Notes: generated by a model from the sequence alone, not told the origin. 64,000 bases of DNA from Flavicella sp042091695 (GCA_042091695.1 JBELHA010000004.1:13695-77694), one strand, 5' to 3'; counted from the stretch's first letter, positions 26,554-36,221 are shown. Program-made: numbers and translations.

Positions 26554-27525
26554 ATGTTAAAAGATTTTGAAAAAAACATCCTCAAGCACACGGGTGCATC
26601 CTCGTATAAGGAATTAGAAACCCTTCAAAATTTATGGAGTGGTTATGGACGTATCGTTCGTTTATCCTTGGAGGGAAGTTCCTTGAAATCCGTGATTGTG
26701 AAATATATATGCCTGCCCAATGAGCAGCAACACCCTAGGGGATGGAATACCGATTTCTCGCACCAGCGAAAACTCAAATCATATGAAGTTGAAGCAGCCT
26801 GGTATCTTGAATGGTCGCAATTTGCTTCAGAGGATTGCAAAATGCCAAAATGTTATACTATAGCACGCCATGGAGATGAAGTATTGATGGTATTAGAAGA
26901 TCTAGATGCTGTGGGGTATTCAGGGCGTATCACAGAGGCAAGTTTTGAAAATATAAGTTCCTGTTTGCAATGGTTGGCTCATTTTCATGCAACTTATATG
27001 AATAAAAAGTCAGGTTTATTGTGGGAAACCGGTACCTATTGGCACTTGGAAACAAGACCTGATGAATTCGCAGCTTTACGCGATGTTGCTTTGATTGAAG
27101 CGGCGCCAAAATTAGATTTACTACTTAAAAAAAGCCCCTATCAAACCTTTGTACATGGAGATGCTAAACTGGCAAATTTTTGTTTTTCTCATAATTCTAA
27201 GGCAGTTGCGGCAGTAGATTTTCAATATGTAGGCGCAGGCTGCGGTATGAAAGATGTAGCTTATTTTATAGGGAGTTGTTTGCATGAGTCCGATTGTGAG
27301 TTTTATGAATCTGATTTATTGGAAATATACTTCAAGACCTTGAGGACTGCGCTTGAACTATCGCATCCAGAAATAGATTGCGATTCTCTAGAACAAAATT
27401 GGCGGATGCTCTATCCAATTGCTTGGAGTGATTTTCATCGTTTTTTGAAAGGTTGGAGTCCTGGTCATTGGAAATTAAACCGCTACAGTGAAAACATGTT
27501 GAAAAAAGCACTCGAATTACTGTAA
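26554..27525 (+). CDS. Phosphotransferase of the APH/EcKinase-like fold
   Basis: A 323-residue kinase-like protein: FVHGDAKLANFCF is the catalytic loop (HGDxxxxN) and AAVDFQYVGAG the Mg-binding Asp. The short aromatic C-terminal portion resembles EcKinase-like/choline-kinase-like phosphotransferases more than antibiotic-modifying enzymes. No resistance context is present. The small molecule phosphorylated is unknown. It is followed 51 bp later by the DUF885 homologue on the same strand. Confidence 0.85.
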   Translation: MLKDFEKNILKHTGASSYKELETLQNLWSGYGRIVRLSLEGSSLKSVIVKYICLPNEQQHPRGWNTDFSHQRKLKSYEVEAAWYLEWSQFASEDCKMPKCYTIARHGDEVLMVLEDLDAVGYSGRITEASFENISSCLQWLAHFHATYMNKKSGLLWETGTYWHLETRPDEFAALRDVALIEAAPKLDLLLKKSPYQTFVHGDAKLANFCFSHNSKAVAAVDFQYVGAGCGMKDVAYFIGSCLHESDCEFYESDLLEIYFKTLRTALELSHPEIDCDSLEQNWRMLYPIAWSDFHRFLKGWSPGHWKLNRYSENMLKKALELL

Positions 27526-27563
27526 TATTCTTTTGATAGTAGCAATTGTTTGACGTATTTTTT

Positions 27564-27571
27564 TAGATTTG
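27564..27571 (+). promoter_or_regulatory. Putative -7 promoter element before the DUF885 homologue
   Basis: TAGATTTG, an exact TAnnTTTG match, sits 5 bp before the ATG at 27577. A TTG at 27546-27548 gives a 15-bp spacing, somewhat short. Such a closely placed box would yield a nearly leaderless transcript, so it may be coincidental. Confidence 0.3.
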
Positions 27572-27576
27572 TAAGT

Positions 27577-29469
27577 ATGGCAAAGAAATATAGTTTTTAT
27601 TTTTGGTTTTTAAATCTCTTGATAGCTGCATTGGTTATTTTAGGAGTATTTCTGGTAAAATTATTGCTTTTCAAACCCTTTGACATCCGTCATTTTTACG
27701 AGCGTGTTGTGTATGAAAAATTATGGGAGCGCCCACAAGCATTGAGTTTGTCCGGACTACCCTATATAGCCGAATATTCCAATGGAAATCTCGATGATCT
27801 ATCCGTTCAGAAAAAAATAGTGTTTTTAGAAAAGACAAGGAAAAATAGTGAAATACTTGCTTCTTATGACTTGGGAAGGCAAACAGAGTCAGATAAATTA
27901 AATACTGAATTGTTGTCTTTTTATTTCAGACAGCTAAGCGAGGGAGAAGATTTTTTATTTTATGACTATCCTTTGCATCCAAACAAAGGATTGCACCTTG
28001 ATTTTCAGAATTATATGTTGCAATGTCACAAACTCGAAAATCGCAACGATATTGAGAATTATATTCTGCGCTTGTCAAAATTTGACCGACAAGCAAGTCA
28101 ATTACTGGGACATTTAAGAAAGACAGAAAGTGTCGGTGTTGTGCCTTCTCTTTCCATTATTGACGCTATTTTAGTGAGTTTGAGAAATAGTATTGGAGAA
28201 CAAAAAACAACTTTGGATTCCTTGAATTTTACTTACAAACAAGTAAAGCCAACTACTGCACATGTATTGTACACTAATTTTTCGAAACATATCAATGCTT
28301 TGCCTGAATTTGTACGGTTGGAAAGAACGATGTACAAAGATCAGGTTAAAAATACATTGGAAAAAGAGGTTTTTCCAGCTTACAAAAAATTGATTGCTTA
28401 TTATGTGTACCTCAAAAAGATTGCAACTACTGAAACAGGAGCTTGGAAGCACCCTAATGGTGATGCCTATTTTAAGTATTGTTTAGAATTTCAAACAACA
28501 ACGGAGTTAGCACCTGAAAAGATCTACGAGGATGGGTTGACAGAAGTAACAATTTTAAAAGATGAATTGGCTACATTAATAGCAGCTGACATTCATGCAG
28601 ATTCCATACATACGATATTAAAATCACTAGAATTAGCAAATGAAAAAGAGCCTTTCTATTTCAATTCAAATGACAATATTTCGCAATTGGTTTTGGATGC
28701 TTACCACAATGAGATGGCATTTATTCGCAAGCGTCTGTCACAAGCCTTTATTTTAAAACAGACAACAGACAAAAGTAGTACAGCCAATCTCTCGGGACCC
28801 TTTGCTTCCTATGGTGTTGGCAATCAAAAAAAATCACAATTTCCTTTTGTTTCAAACCTTTCAAGCAAAGCAAATCTTAAAAACACAACAGCCACCATCA
28901 AGTACGGTTTAAAAAACTTTGTGTCACAGGGAGCGTTTTCATACAATTCAATTGCAATTGAGCAACCGCATGCAATGAAAAACCAACCAACATTTCGCAG
29001 CATGAATTTATTTCCTGTATTCAATGCAGGTTGGGAGTTGTATGCAGAACAATTGAGTTGGGAAATAGGTTTATATTCCGATACTTCTAGCGAAAACTTA
29101 GGAAGATTACACAATCGATTGTTACACACCATAGCTCTTACCTTGGATTCTGGAATTCATTTCAAACAATGGACTGCCCAAGAAGCGATTGATTTTTTGA
29201 AAGATAATACCTTAGTTTCAAAATCTGAAGCGATGTACATGGTAGAAGATATAATAGTTAATCCAGGAAAAGCAAGTCGTGCGCTGATCGGTTATTGGAA
29301 AATCAATGCCTTACGTACTAAAACAGAAGAAGCTCTGGAAACTCATTTTTCTCTAAAAGAATTCCACCACATCCTTTTGAAAAATGGTCCAGTACCTTTG
29401 CACATTCTTGAAAGTGAGGTAAAAGAATACATTCAAGATAAATTGTTTGCATTAACGATGATTGATTGA
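27577..29469 (+). CDS. DUF885-family protein without the zinc-binding HExxGHH motif
   Basis: A 630-residue protein (start at MAKKYSFYFW, 27577) with an N-terminal membrane anchor (about 5-30) and a long helical domain. The C-terminal part is recognisably DUF885: NAGWELYAEQLSWEIGLY, a following TLDSGIHF, and WTAQEAIDFLKDNT. In typical members an HEAxPGHH metal motif stands just before GWALYxE; here that stretch reads EQPHAMKNQPTFRSMNLF, with no HExxH anywhere in the protein. It is therefore probably a non-catalytic homologue facing the periplasm. Confidence 0.85.
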   Translation: MAKKYSFYFWFLNLLIAALVILGVFLVKLLLFKPFDIRHFYERVVYEKLWERPQALSLSGLPYIAEYSNGNLDDLSVQKKIVFLEKTRKNSEILASYDLGRQTESDKLNTELLSFYFRQLSEGEDFLFYDYPLHPNKGLHLDFQNYMLQCHKLENRNDIENYILRLSKFDRQASQLLGHLRKTESVGVVPSLSIIDAILVSLRNSIGEQKTTLDSLNFTYKQVKPTTAHVLYTNFSKHINALPEFVRLERTMYKDQVKNTLEKEVFPAYKKLIAYYVYLKKIATTETGAWKHPNGDAYFKYCLEFQTTTELAPEKIYEDGLTEVTILKDELATLIAADIHADSIHTILKSLELANEKEPFYFNSNDNISQLVLDAYHNEMAFIRKRLSQAFILKQTTDKSSTANLSGPFASYGVGNQKKSQFPFVSNLSSKANLKNTTATIKYGLKNFVSQGAFSYNSIAIEQPHAMKNQPTFRSMNLFPVFNAGWELYAEQLSWEIGLYSDTSSENLGRLHNRLLHTIALTLDSGIHFKQWTAQEAIDFLKDNTLVSKSEAMYMVEDIIVNPGKASRALIGYWKINALRTKTEEALETHFSLKEFHHILLKNGPVPLHILESEVKEYIQDKLFALTMID

Positions 29470-29591
29470 TGTTTTTTTATCGTCATTAATCTACGTTTTA
29501 CTCACATCAAACTGCAGTTTATCAAATTATTTATGTATTCGCTAGTTGTTTTAATAAATTAAGATGTTTTCAATAATTAAAAGAAACTCTT

Positions 29592-30386
29592 ATGAAAAAA
29601 CATTTAGCAGTACTTGCCTTGTTAATCCTATTTATTACAAGCTCTTTTGGACAAAACGTACACTCAATTACCTATTTGGCAGTCCCAATGGCTGACACAC
29701 AAGAATTTTTACAATTACATAAAAAGTTTACCGATTTAGCTGCAGGAGAGGAACGAACCTTATTACATACCTGGCTCTTTAAACATGCTAGAGGGGGAGA
29801 TTACTCTATGATGGTTGTAGACGTATATCCTAATCAGGAGTCATTGTATATGGACAAACCACAAGCTGTAATGAAAAAAAACATTGCGGCTATGGAGCTG
29901 TCTGAGGAAGAAAACGCTTCTATAAAAGAAGATTGGAAACGTTATATGTCTTTGTATATTGAGGGGCATACAGACGAAACACGTATCATGATCAATCCTG
30001 AAGAATATTTTTATAGTAGCGAAGCGTTTGACCCCTCCAAAAAAATGATTGTGATTTCAGCATTGTTTGATGTAAGGTATGCTGATATGAAAGAATTTAC
30101 AGCAATAGCTGATAAAGCTTATACAAAGTTAGCCATTGAACGTGGCAATGCGACACTGATTTTTCAAACAAGTCATTTGACAGGTTCTGGACTTTCCGTG
30201 GAATTAGTATCTTTTTTCCCTTCTTGGGATGCTTTAGCAGCAGATGAAAAAATACTGCATGCAGGAAATCCAGCCATGAAAACAGAGTGGATGCGTTTCT
30301 TTGAATTACTACATGGGCATCACGATGAGATTACTATATTATTAGGTACCAATTGGCAATCTAAAACGTTTAATTTCTCAAAATAG
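29592..30386 (+). CDS. Exported protein with two internal alpha-beta repeats, function unknown
   Basis: A 264-residue protein with a clear signal peptide (MKKHLAVLALLILFITSSFG, cleavage before Q21). The mature part appears to be an internal duplication. The segments around VVDVYPNQESLYMD...WKRYMSLYIEGHTDE and LVSFFPSWDALAAD...WMRFFELLHGHHDE align, each about 110 residues. The pattern recalls dimeric alpha-beta barrel (ABM/NIPSNAP-like) domains, which is my inference. No catalytic motif is identified. Confidence 0.75.
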   Translation: MKKHLAVLALLILFITSSFGQNVHSITYLAVPMADTQEFLQLHKKFTDLAAGEERTLLHTWLFKHARGGDYSMMVVDVYPNQESLYMDKPQAVMKKNIAAMELSEEENASIKEDWKRYMSLYIEGHTDETRIMINPEEYFYSSEAFDPSKKMIVISALFDVRYADMKEFTAIADKAYTKLAIERGNATLIFQTSHLTGSGLSVELVSFFPSWDALAADEKILHAGNPAMKTEWMRFFELLHGHHDEITILLGTNWQSKTFNFSK

Positions 30387-30528
30387 TACTCAACAATTTG
30401 TGTATTTTTTGAAAGGGATATTTTCACTATAAACATTGAATTTTAAAAAATAATGTCATGGTTTCTTTTTGTTTTCCGTATTTTTGGGATAATAATAATT
30501 AACTAATATTTATTTAAATTAATATACA

Positions 30529-30882
30529 ATGAAAGCACATACTGCAAGTTTATACAATGCAATTGCATTGATAGGATTCTCACTTTGGGGATATTTTTCA
30601 TCAGATACTCCCTCAGTAACAGCCTTAATTCCCTTTTTTGTAGGAATCGTATTACTCGCTTTAAACAAGGGAGTAAAAACTCAAAACAAAGTGGTCGCTC
30701 ATATTGCTGTTTTGTTGACTTTGGTAATTCTATTTGGTTTGATCAAACCTTTGATGGGGGCTTTCGGACGTAGTGATACTATGGCAATCGCAAGAGTGAC
30801 AATCATGCTTGTTTCGACAGTAATCGCATTGGTTGCTTTTATCAAGAATTTTAAAGAGGCACGTAAAAACAAAGCGGCTTAA
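30529..30882 (+). CDS. Small four-helix membrane protein (TMEM14-like)
   Basis: A 117-residue protein with four hydrophobic segments (about 8-25, 30-46, 57-76, 86-105), short loops and a basic C-terminus (KNFKEARKNKAA). The size, Gly distribution and topology resemble TMEM14-type small membrane proteins. Function unknown. The upstream region carries TATTTTTG (30479-30486), a perfect -7 box match 42 bp before the start, and a strong terminator follows. Confidence 0.7.
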   Translation: MKAHTASLYNAIALIGFSLWGYFSSDTPSVTALIPFFVGIVLLALNKGVKTQNKVVAHIAVLLTLVILFGLIKPLMGAFGRSDTMAIARVTIMLVSTVIALVAFIKNFKEARKNKAA

Positions 30883-30910
30883 TCCTCCGAATTTAAAGTT
30901 TATAGTTTAC

Positions 30911-30944
30911 AACAAAGCCCAAACATTCGTGTTTGGGCTTTGTT
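30911..30944. terminator. Strong hairpin terminator
   Basis: Two perfect 15-bp arms (AACAAAGCCCAAACA and its complement) enclose a TTCG tetraloop, an exceptionally stable loop. It follows the small membrane-protein gene and faces the convergent TIGR02757 gene, so it may act in both directions. Confidence 0.85.
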
Positions 30945-31000
30945 AGTTTATAAGTAGCTGTCTATTTTTAAGATTGAAGTGTTTTTATGGTTTTATGACT

Positions 31001-31765
31001 CTAAAAACCTTCAAAAACCCCCAATCCAAAAAGGGCAAAGTCGTATTTTACAGGATCTAATGGGTCTAGTTTGCGTAAAGCTTTGTCCAATTCAGCCACT
31101 GCTTTACCGTCGTTTTGTTTGCGTTTTAGCAAACCCAATTTACGAGCTACATTTCCTGAATGAACATCCAAAGGACAGGAGAGCAGGGAAGGGGAAATGT
31201 TTTTCCACAAACCAAGATCTACTCCAAAATCATCTTGTCGTACCATCCAGCGCAAATACATGTTGATGCGTTTAGCAGCGGAGCCTTTTTGAGGGTCAGA
31301 AACGTGTTTGCTAGTTCTGGGTTGATGTGCCAGTTCAAAGAAAATCTTTTTGAATTCGTGAATAGCAGGTTGTATAGAATCTTTAGATTGGTACTTAGTA
31401 AAAACACCTTCCAAGCCATTGTGGTTGGTATAGATATTTTTGAGTGATTTTATAAAATACTTGAAATCCACAATATTGAAAGTGCGATGTACAAAATTTT
31501 CAATACTATCGAGTTGTGCATCTTTGTGATTCAAAATGAAGTCATAGGGAGAATTTCCTAAAAAGCCCATCATTTTATGACTGTTTTTGATGATCATTTC
31601 TCGTTTTCCCCAAGCAATTGTAGCAGCAAGAAAACCAGCAATTTCTCTGTCTTCTTTTTGTTGGAATAAATGTGGAATTTGTACTGGGTCTGAATCTATA
31701 AAATCATAGGTATTGTACTGTTTGACTTTTGTGTCTAGAAAGTCTTTGAGTTCTGCTTTTGTCAT
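31001..31765 (-). CDS. TIGR02757 family protein (DUF2400)
   Basis: A 254-residue protein with the family blocks PVQIPHLFQQKEDREIAGFL, GWGKRE-like AWGKREMII, SAAKRINMYLRWMVR and SCPLDVHSGNVARKLGLL. TIGR02757 proteins are common in Bacteroidota and spirochaetes. The helical arrangement and the KRINMYLRWM segment suggest relation to HhH-type DNA glycosylase folds, but no activity is established. It is 23 bp downstream of miaE. Confidence 0.88.
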   Translation of the reverse strand: MTKAELKDFLDTKVKQYNTYDFIDSDPVQIPHLFQQKEDREIAGFLAATIAWGKREMIIKNSHKMMGFLGNSPYDFILNHKDAQLDSIENFVHRTFNIVDFKYFIKSLKNIYTNHNGLEGVFTKYQSKDSIQPAIHEFKKIFFELAHQPRTSKHVSDPQKGSAAKRINMYLRWMVRQDDFGVDLGLWKNISPSLLSCPLDVHSGNVARKLGLLKRKQNDGKAVAELDKALRKLDPLDPVKYDFALFGLGVFEGF

Positions 31766-31788
31766 TTTTTGTTATTGAGGACCTTAAA

Positions 31789-32394
31789 TTACCCATGAAT
31801 TGATTCATGAGTCCCAAGGTTTTCCATAATTTTGGCTTCGTATTCCAACAGTGCTTCCCATTTGTTGTCTACTGTCTCACGATCACCATAGTTTCTTGCA
31901 AACGTAAGAAATAGGGTATAGTGTCCGGCTTCTGAAATCATCAAGTCTTTGTAAAATTTCGCTAGTTTTTTATCTTCAAGATGTTGTGATAGCAGGCGAA
32001 AACGTTCACAACTGCGCGCTTCAATCAAGGCAGCGTAGAGCAGACGATGAACTAATTGATCGGTACGGCTTCCTCCTTTTGGAAAAAATTTTAAGAGTTC
32101 GATTACATACAAATCCTTACGATCTCTTCCGAGTTTTTGCCCTCTAGCAGTAAGTTTGTCTAGTACCATTTTGAAGTGTCCCATTTCTTCTTTTACCAAA
32201 GAAATCATTTCCTGCACTAAATCAGTGTATTCGGGGAAACTTACAATCAAAGATATGGCAGTCGAGGCTGCTTTCTGTTCGCAATGTGCGTGGTCAATCA
32301 ATATCTCGTCGATGTTTTTTTCCACGATATTTACCCATCTTGGGTCAGTAGGTAATTTCAATCCTAACATACGTTCAATTTTACTATAGTTCAT
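31789..32394 (-). CDS. miaE: tRNA-(ms2io6A)-hydroxylase-like diiron protein
   Basis: A 201-residue ferritin-like four-helix protein with two sets of diiron ligands: DHAHCEQKAA (Glu, His) followed by KEEMGHFK, and ALIEARSCERF followed by SEAGHYTLF, i.e. the E...ExxH...E...ExxH arrangement. MiaE hydroxylates the isopentenyl side chain of ms2i6A at tRNA position 37 in an O2-dependent reaction. The length fits. Co-transcribed with the TIGR02757 gene. Members of this clade have not all been tested, so exact substrate is inferred. Confidence 0.88.
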   Translation of the reverse strand: MNYSKIERMLGLKLPTDPRWVNIVEKNIDEILIDHAHCEQKAASTAISLIVSFPEYTDLVQEMISLVKEEMGHFKMVLDKLTARGQKLGRDRKDLYVIELLKFFPKGGSRTDQLVHRLLYAALIEARSCERFRLLSQHLEDKKLAKFYKDLMISEAGHYTLFLTFARNYGDRETVDNKWEALLEYEAKIMENLGTHESIHG

Positions 32395-32446
32395 CTGGCC
32401 TAAATGGCCTCTTTATCATTTTCATTCTCAGGGAGTACAATTGCTG

Positions 32447-34660
32447 TTAAAGCGTTGTATTTGTTTCTACAACAGCTAGAAGACGCCTACCAAAAGATCC
32501 CATGGCTTTGATTTCTTTTACAGATCCCAAACGCTCTTTGTTTACAATCAACAATCCGTCAGCTGTCGCCTCAATATGATAATAGGTGTTGCTTTCAAAA
32601 AACAGTACCAATTCATCTGTGAAAAACGCTTCAATTTCCTTTTTCTTTTCACCACTTAGTGAAAAGCGGTTCGAAAAATCTGGATGGTTTTGGATGTGAA
32701 TATCGTCATGTACCACTAAATGCGACAAATATTCGAAGATTCCATCTCTATCCAAGGTAAAATTTGGAATGTTTTTATCTGTTTTTATATGCATCATCGT
32801 ACTGCGAATCACCTGTTTGGCAATAAACGCACCTTCAGTATACAACACGTCAAAAATAGTACATTTATCGTCACTAAGCACGTTTTTGACCTTTTTGATT
32901 TCTTTGGTTTTAAAATATTCAAAATCCTGTAGGAAGGGAAACTTCTTTTTCGGTAACGCCTTGTAAGACCAATGAAAATCATTGGCGATACTTTTGAGCG
33001 ATTTTTGTCTTTTGGTTAAATTTCGTGAAGCCAATCTTTTTGTTACTGATATTCTTCGAAGAGCAAATGGATGTGCGGTATGTGCTCCATGTAAATCCAA
33101 ACCTACGACTTCAAAATGCCCTCCTTTTGCAGTAAAGGTATTGATATAATTACTTACATTCTCCATCACTGTATGGTCTACAAAACTACATCGCGAAAAA
33201 TCTACGATGACATCTTTGTCTTCTGGAATTTGATCAAGTTTTGATTTTAATTTAGAGAAATTTAAAAAAGTACAAAAGTTTACGACACTGACGTAATAGG
33301 TTTCCTTTTCGTCTTTTTCTTTGTACATCAATACATTCGGCTTGAGAAGGTTTCTGACAAACATACTAGCACTCTTGTTCAAGATAACATGTATTACAAA
33401 AGTGGCAAAAATACCTGAAGCAATTCCTACCATTAAATTGGTGAAAATAGTCACTAGCAAAGTCGTAGAAAATATCAACAACTGTTCGTTTCCAATTTTA
33501 AATATTTTACCAATGTTTGTGGGGTCTGCAAGTTTGTATCCAGTGTACACAAGAATTGCTGACAGTGCAGTCAAAGGAATCATACGTATTTGACTTTGAA
33601 ACAATAGAATAAACAACAGTATAAACAAGCCATGAAAAAAGTTTGCAGAGCGGTTGGTTGCACCATTATTGGCGTTTACAGAACTTCTAGCAATTACCGT
33701 CACGACATTCAATCCTCCTAAAAAGGCACTAAAGGCACTTGCGATTCCTAATGCTTTTAAATCCCTATTGACATTAGAACGTCTTTTTTGGGTGTCAATT
33801 TTATCTACCGCTTTGATACTTAAAAGGGATTCAATACTAGAAATCAAAGTAATAGCGATAACCACGTTTATAAAATCAAAATTACCGACAATTCCAAAAT
33901 CGGGAAATTCTAGATTATTGATTAGGTCGCTAGGAATAGAAATTAATAGCTCTTTAGCAATCGGTAAACTTTTCGTCGAAAAATACTCAAAATAATAGCC
34001 TAGTCCCACTGTCGAAACCACAATCCACATGGGAGCAGGTACCAATTGCAAAAACTTATTACGCATTTTAGAGTAGAATATCATGATTAGCAAACTCCCA
34101 AGTCCAATGATTCCAGCAGTTGTGTTGTCGGTAGCATTGCTAACAAAAGCGATGAATGTATTAGGGATTTCCAATAGTAATTCGACGGTAGATCCTTTAA
34201 ATTCGGTATTCCCAAACATGACATGAAACTGTTTGGCAAAGATTCCTATCCCGATTGCCGCCAACATTCCTTGTATGGCAGATGAGGGGAAGAAATCGCT
34301 CAAAACTCCCATTCTAAGGAATCCCAATAAGGTCATTAGTATTCCTGAAAAAACGATGGCTGCAAGCGTGTAGAGATAGCCTTGGTGTATGTCACCACCA
34401 GCCAATGTAGTTATTGCACTCAACAGTACAACTACCAATCCATTACCAGGTCCAGTTATGGTCACATGCGAACCTCCGAGGATCGCTACTGTGATTCCTC
34501 CAATAACACAAGAAATAATTCCTGCTATAGGAGGAGCTTCAGAAGCCAAAGCCAAGCCTAGTCCTAAAGGGAGTGCAATTAGTGATACGACAAAACCAGA
34601 AAATATGTTTTTAGGAATGTCACTTACAAATGTTTTGTAGGTAGCTTGTTTTTTGGTCAT
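32447..34660 (-). CDS. SulP-family anion transporter with STAS domain and C-terminal extension
   Basis: A 737-residue protein. Residues about 15-430 form the SulP membrane domain (SGFVVSLIALPLGLGLALASEAPPIAG, ITGPGNGLVVVLLS, SSIESLLSIKAVD). A STAS domain follows (about 440-560; the phosphoacceptor-like segment is DVIVDFSRCSFVDHTVME). A further 170 residues, beginning at RRISVTKRLA, are outside the known STAS fold and unrecognised. SulP proteins move sulfate, bicarbonate or other anions. It lies 1 bp downstream of a universal stress protein gene, a pairing seen in several bacteria. Confidence 0.92.
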   Translation of the reverse strand: MTKKQATYKTFVSDIPKNIFSGFVVSLIALPLGLGLALASEAPPIAGIISCVIGGITVAILGGSHVTITGPGNGLVVVLLSAITTLAGGDIHQGYLYTLAAIVFSGILMTLLGFLRMGVLSDFFPSSAIQGMLAAIGIGIFAKQFHVMFGNTEFKGSTVELLLEIPNTFIAFVSNATDNTTAGIIGLGSLLIMIFYSKMRNKFLQLVPAPMWIVVSTVGLGYYFEYFSTKSLPIAKELLISIPSDLINNLEFPDFGIVGNFDFINVVIAITLISSIESLLSIKAVDKIDTQKRRSNVNRDLKALGIASAFSAFLGGLNVVTVIARSSVNANNGATNRSANFFHGLFILLFILLFQSQIRMIPLTALSAILVYTGYKLADPTNIGKIFKIGNEQLLIFSTTLLVTIFTNLMVGIASGIFATFVIHVILNKSASMFVRNLLKPNVLMYKEKDEKETYYVSVVNFCTFLNFSKLKSKLDQIPEDKDVIVDFSRCSFVDHTVMENVSNYINTFTAKGGHFEVVGLDLHGAHTAHPFALRRISVTKRLASRNLTKRQKSLKSIANDFHWSYKALPKKKFPFLQDFEYFKTKEIKKVKNVLSDDKCTIFDVLYTEGAFIAKQVIRSTMMHIKTDKNIPNFTLDRDGIFEYLSHLVVHDDIHIQNHPDFSNRFSLSGEKKKEIEAFFTDELVLFFESNTYYHIEATADGLLIVNKERLGSVKEIKAMGSFGRRLLAVVETNTTL

Positions 34661-34661
34661 A

Positions 34662-35504
34662 TTATTTTACAATTAAAACATCAGTTGGTAATTCAGACAA
34701 AATATACTCCATATCGTGGGTGAATATTCTATCAAGTATAGTTGACTTTTTGGGAGCGTTCATAATGAGAAGGTCTGCACGAACAACACGAGCATAATGT
34801 CCTATAGAGTACCCCTTTCGTCCAAAAATACTCTGGGTACGCAATTCGATATCTCTTTTAAGGTCCGTATCGATATGTGTTAGAATCTCTTTTACTCGAA
34901 TATCTTCTCTGTTAGAAATTCTCTCTTTTTCAATACTCGCTTTTCTCAAGGTAACATCATCGCTCACTTTGGTGTTTATTTGCTGTTGATTCACTTCTTC
35001 TACAATGGTGATTTTTGGACATTGTAAGCTTTGTGCCGTATAGAAGGAAGTGCGTATGGTTTCTTCTGTTTTAGGGTCTTGCAAACCATTGACAACTATG
35101 TGTTTGCACGGGTTTCTTTCGATGGAGTGCTTGATTAGTAATAGTACCGAACAGGGAGCTTTTCTAGTCAATATACGTGCGATAGATCCAACATAATAAT
35201 TGTAGATATTTTCTTTTTGAAGGGCTCCAAGTACTAATAAATCGATAGCTTCTTTTTCACAAATATCCAGAATTACCGATACTGGCTTTCCTTTTTGAAA
35301 GGTAAGTTTGATCGGTTGTGTAGGCGCGGGACCTTCCTTAATTATAGCAGAAATTTTTTCTTGCTTTTCGGAGGTTTCTTCACCAACATGTACACAAACT
35401 AATTGTGCATCAAACATATTTGACAAACGAATTGCCTCGTAAATATTTTCCTTTAAATTGGGTGAAAAAGCAACACCAATCAGAATTTTTTTAAATGTAT
35501 GCAC
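34662..35504 (-). CDS. Universal stress protein (UspA family), tandem domain
   Basis: A 280-residue protein made of two USP-like halves. The first half is better conserved: KILIGVAFSPNLKENIYEAIRLSNMF at the N-terminus and DLLVLGALQKENIYNYYVGSIARILTRKAPCSVLLL, which contains the ATP-binding GxxG-9x-G(S/T)-like loop in degraded form. The second half ends with YILSELPTDVLIVK. Directly upstream of and co-transcribed with the SulP gene, so it probably modulates or responds to that transporter's physiology. Confidence 0.9.
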   Translation of the reverse strand: MHTFKKILIGVAFSPNLKENIYEAIRLSNMFDAQLVCVHVGEETSEKQEKISAIIKEGPAPTQPIKLTFQKGKPVSVILDICEKEAIDLLVLGALQKENIYNYYVGSIARILTRKAPCSVLLLIKHSIERNPCKHIVVNGLQDPKTEETIRTSFYTAQSLQCPKITIVEEVNQQQINTKVSDDVTLRKASIEKERISNREDIRVKEILTHIDTDLKRDIELRTQSIFGRKGYSIGHYARVVRADLLIMNAPKKSTILDRIFTHDMEYILSELPTDVLIVK

Positions 35505-35594
35505 AGTAGAATTTTAAAGTGTTTTCTACTTACAATATATTAAAAATATCTAAAAATGAAGATTACTTTTAAAAAATAAATAAACATTTGATTA

Positions 35595-36221
35595 TTAGAT
35601 ATCCAACTTAAAAGCTTTTTTTAACAATTCAATAGAAGGATTGTTTTCTAGCATCTTCATATACTTCTCTTGAGGAGTGTATACAAATTTCTTTACAACA
35701 GCAGCTTCAACTGTAACAGTCAAGTCGACACTGAAATTATTCAGCGTTGTTCGAATAAACTTTAATAATTTCGGCTTTAGACGTTCCAATTGATCTCCCA
35801 TCAAGTTGTTTGGAAGGGTATAATAGATGTGAAATTCTTGCAATGTAGGTTGAGAAGCTGCCAATATAGAAGCCAAACTTTTATCGCCACTTTTAATGAG
35901 TAGCTTTGTAAAGTTAGCCCATACTTCCTGCATTTTTGCTTCTGTAAAATTGGTTTTAGGAAGGGTGTTTCTATCGATTTCTTCAATAGGAGTTTCAGCA
36001 ACGGCTTCTACTTTTTCAGTCAAGCTTCTCAAAGACAATGCTGAAGCTCTTCGTCTCGTACTACGTGTTTTTTTTGGTACAGGAGCAGTGGTTTCAACTA
36101 CTTTTTGAACTTGAGCTTGTGTATTTTCAGGTGGCTTAGTGGTTGTACTTTTCGTAGTTTCAAGTGACTCTTTTACCAGTTGTTTGGCAAAAAATGAAGC
36201 TGGAATTATGTAGTTGCTACT
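35595..36221 (-). CDS. dnaX: DnaX tau C-terminal extension, in the -1 frame relative to the ATPase part
   Basis: This frame begins inside an A11 run and has no plausible start of its own. Its first residues, SNYIIPASFFAKQL, match the way tau continues in flavobacteria. The rest has a Lys/Thr-rich linker (about 20-65) and a C-terminal alpha-beta domain ending AFKLDI, 208 residues in all. A -1 shift (re-reading one A) joins it to the 357-codon upstream part, giving a 565-residue tau. Either programmed slippage or a homopolymer error explains the break. Confidence 0.85.
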   Translation of the reverse strand, partial: SSNYIIPASFFAKQLVKESLETTKSTTTKPPENTQAQVQKVVETTAPVPKKTRSTRRRASALSLRSLTEKVEAVAETPIEEIDRNTLPKTNFTEAKMQEVWANFTKLLIKSGDKSLASILAASQPTLQEFHIYYTLPNNLMGDQLERLKPKLLKFIRTTLNNFSVDLTVTVEAAVVKKFVYTPQEKYMKMLENNPSIELLKKAFKLDI

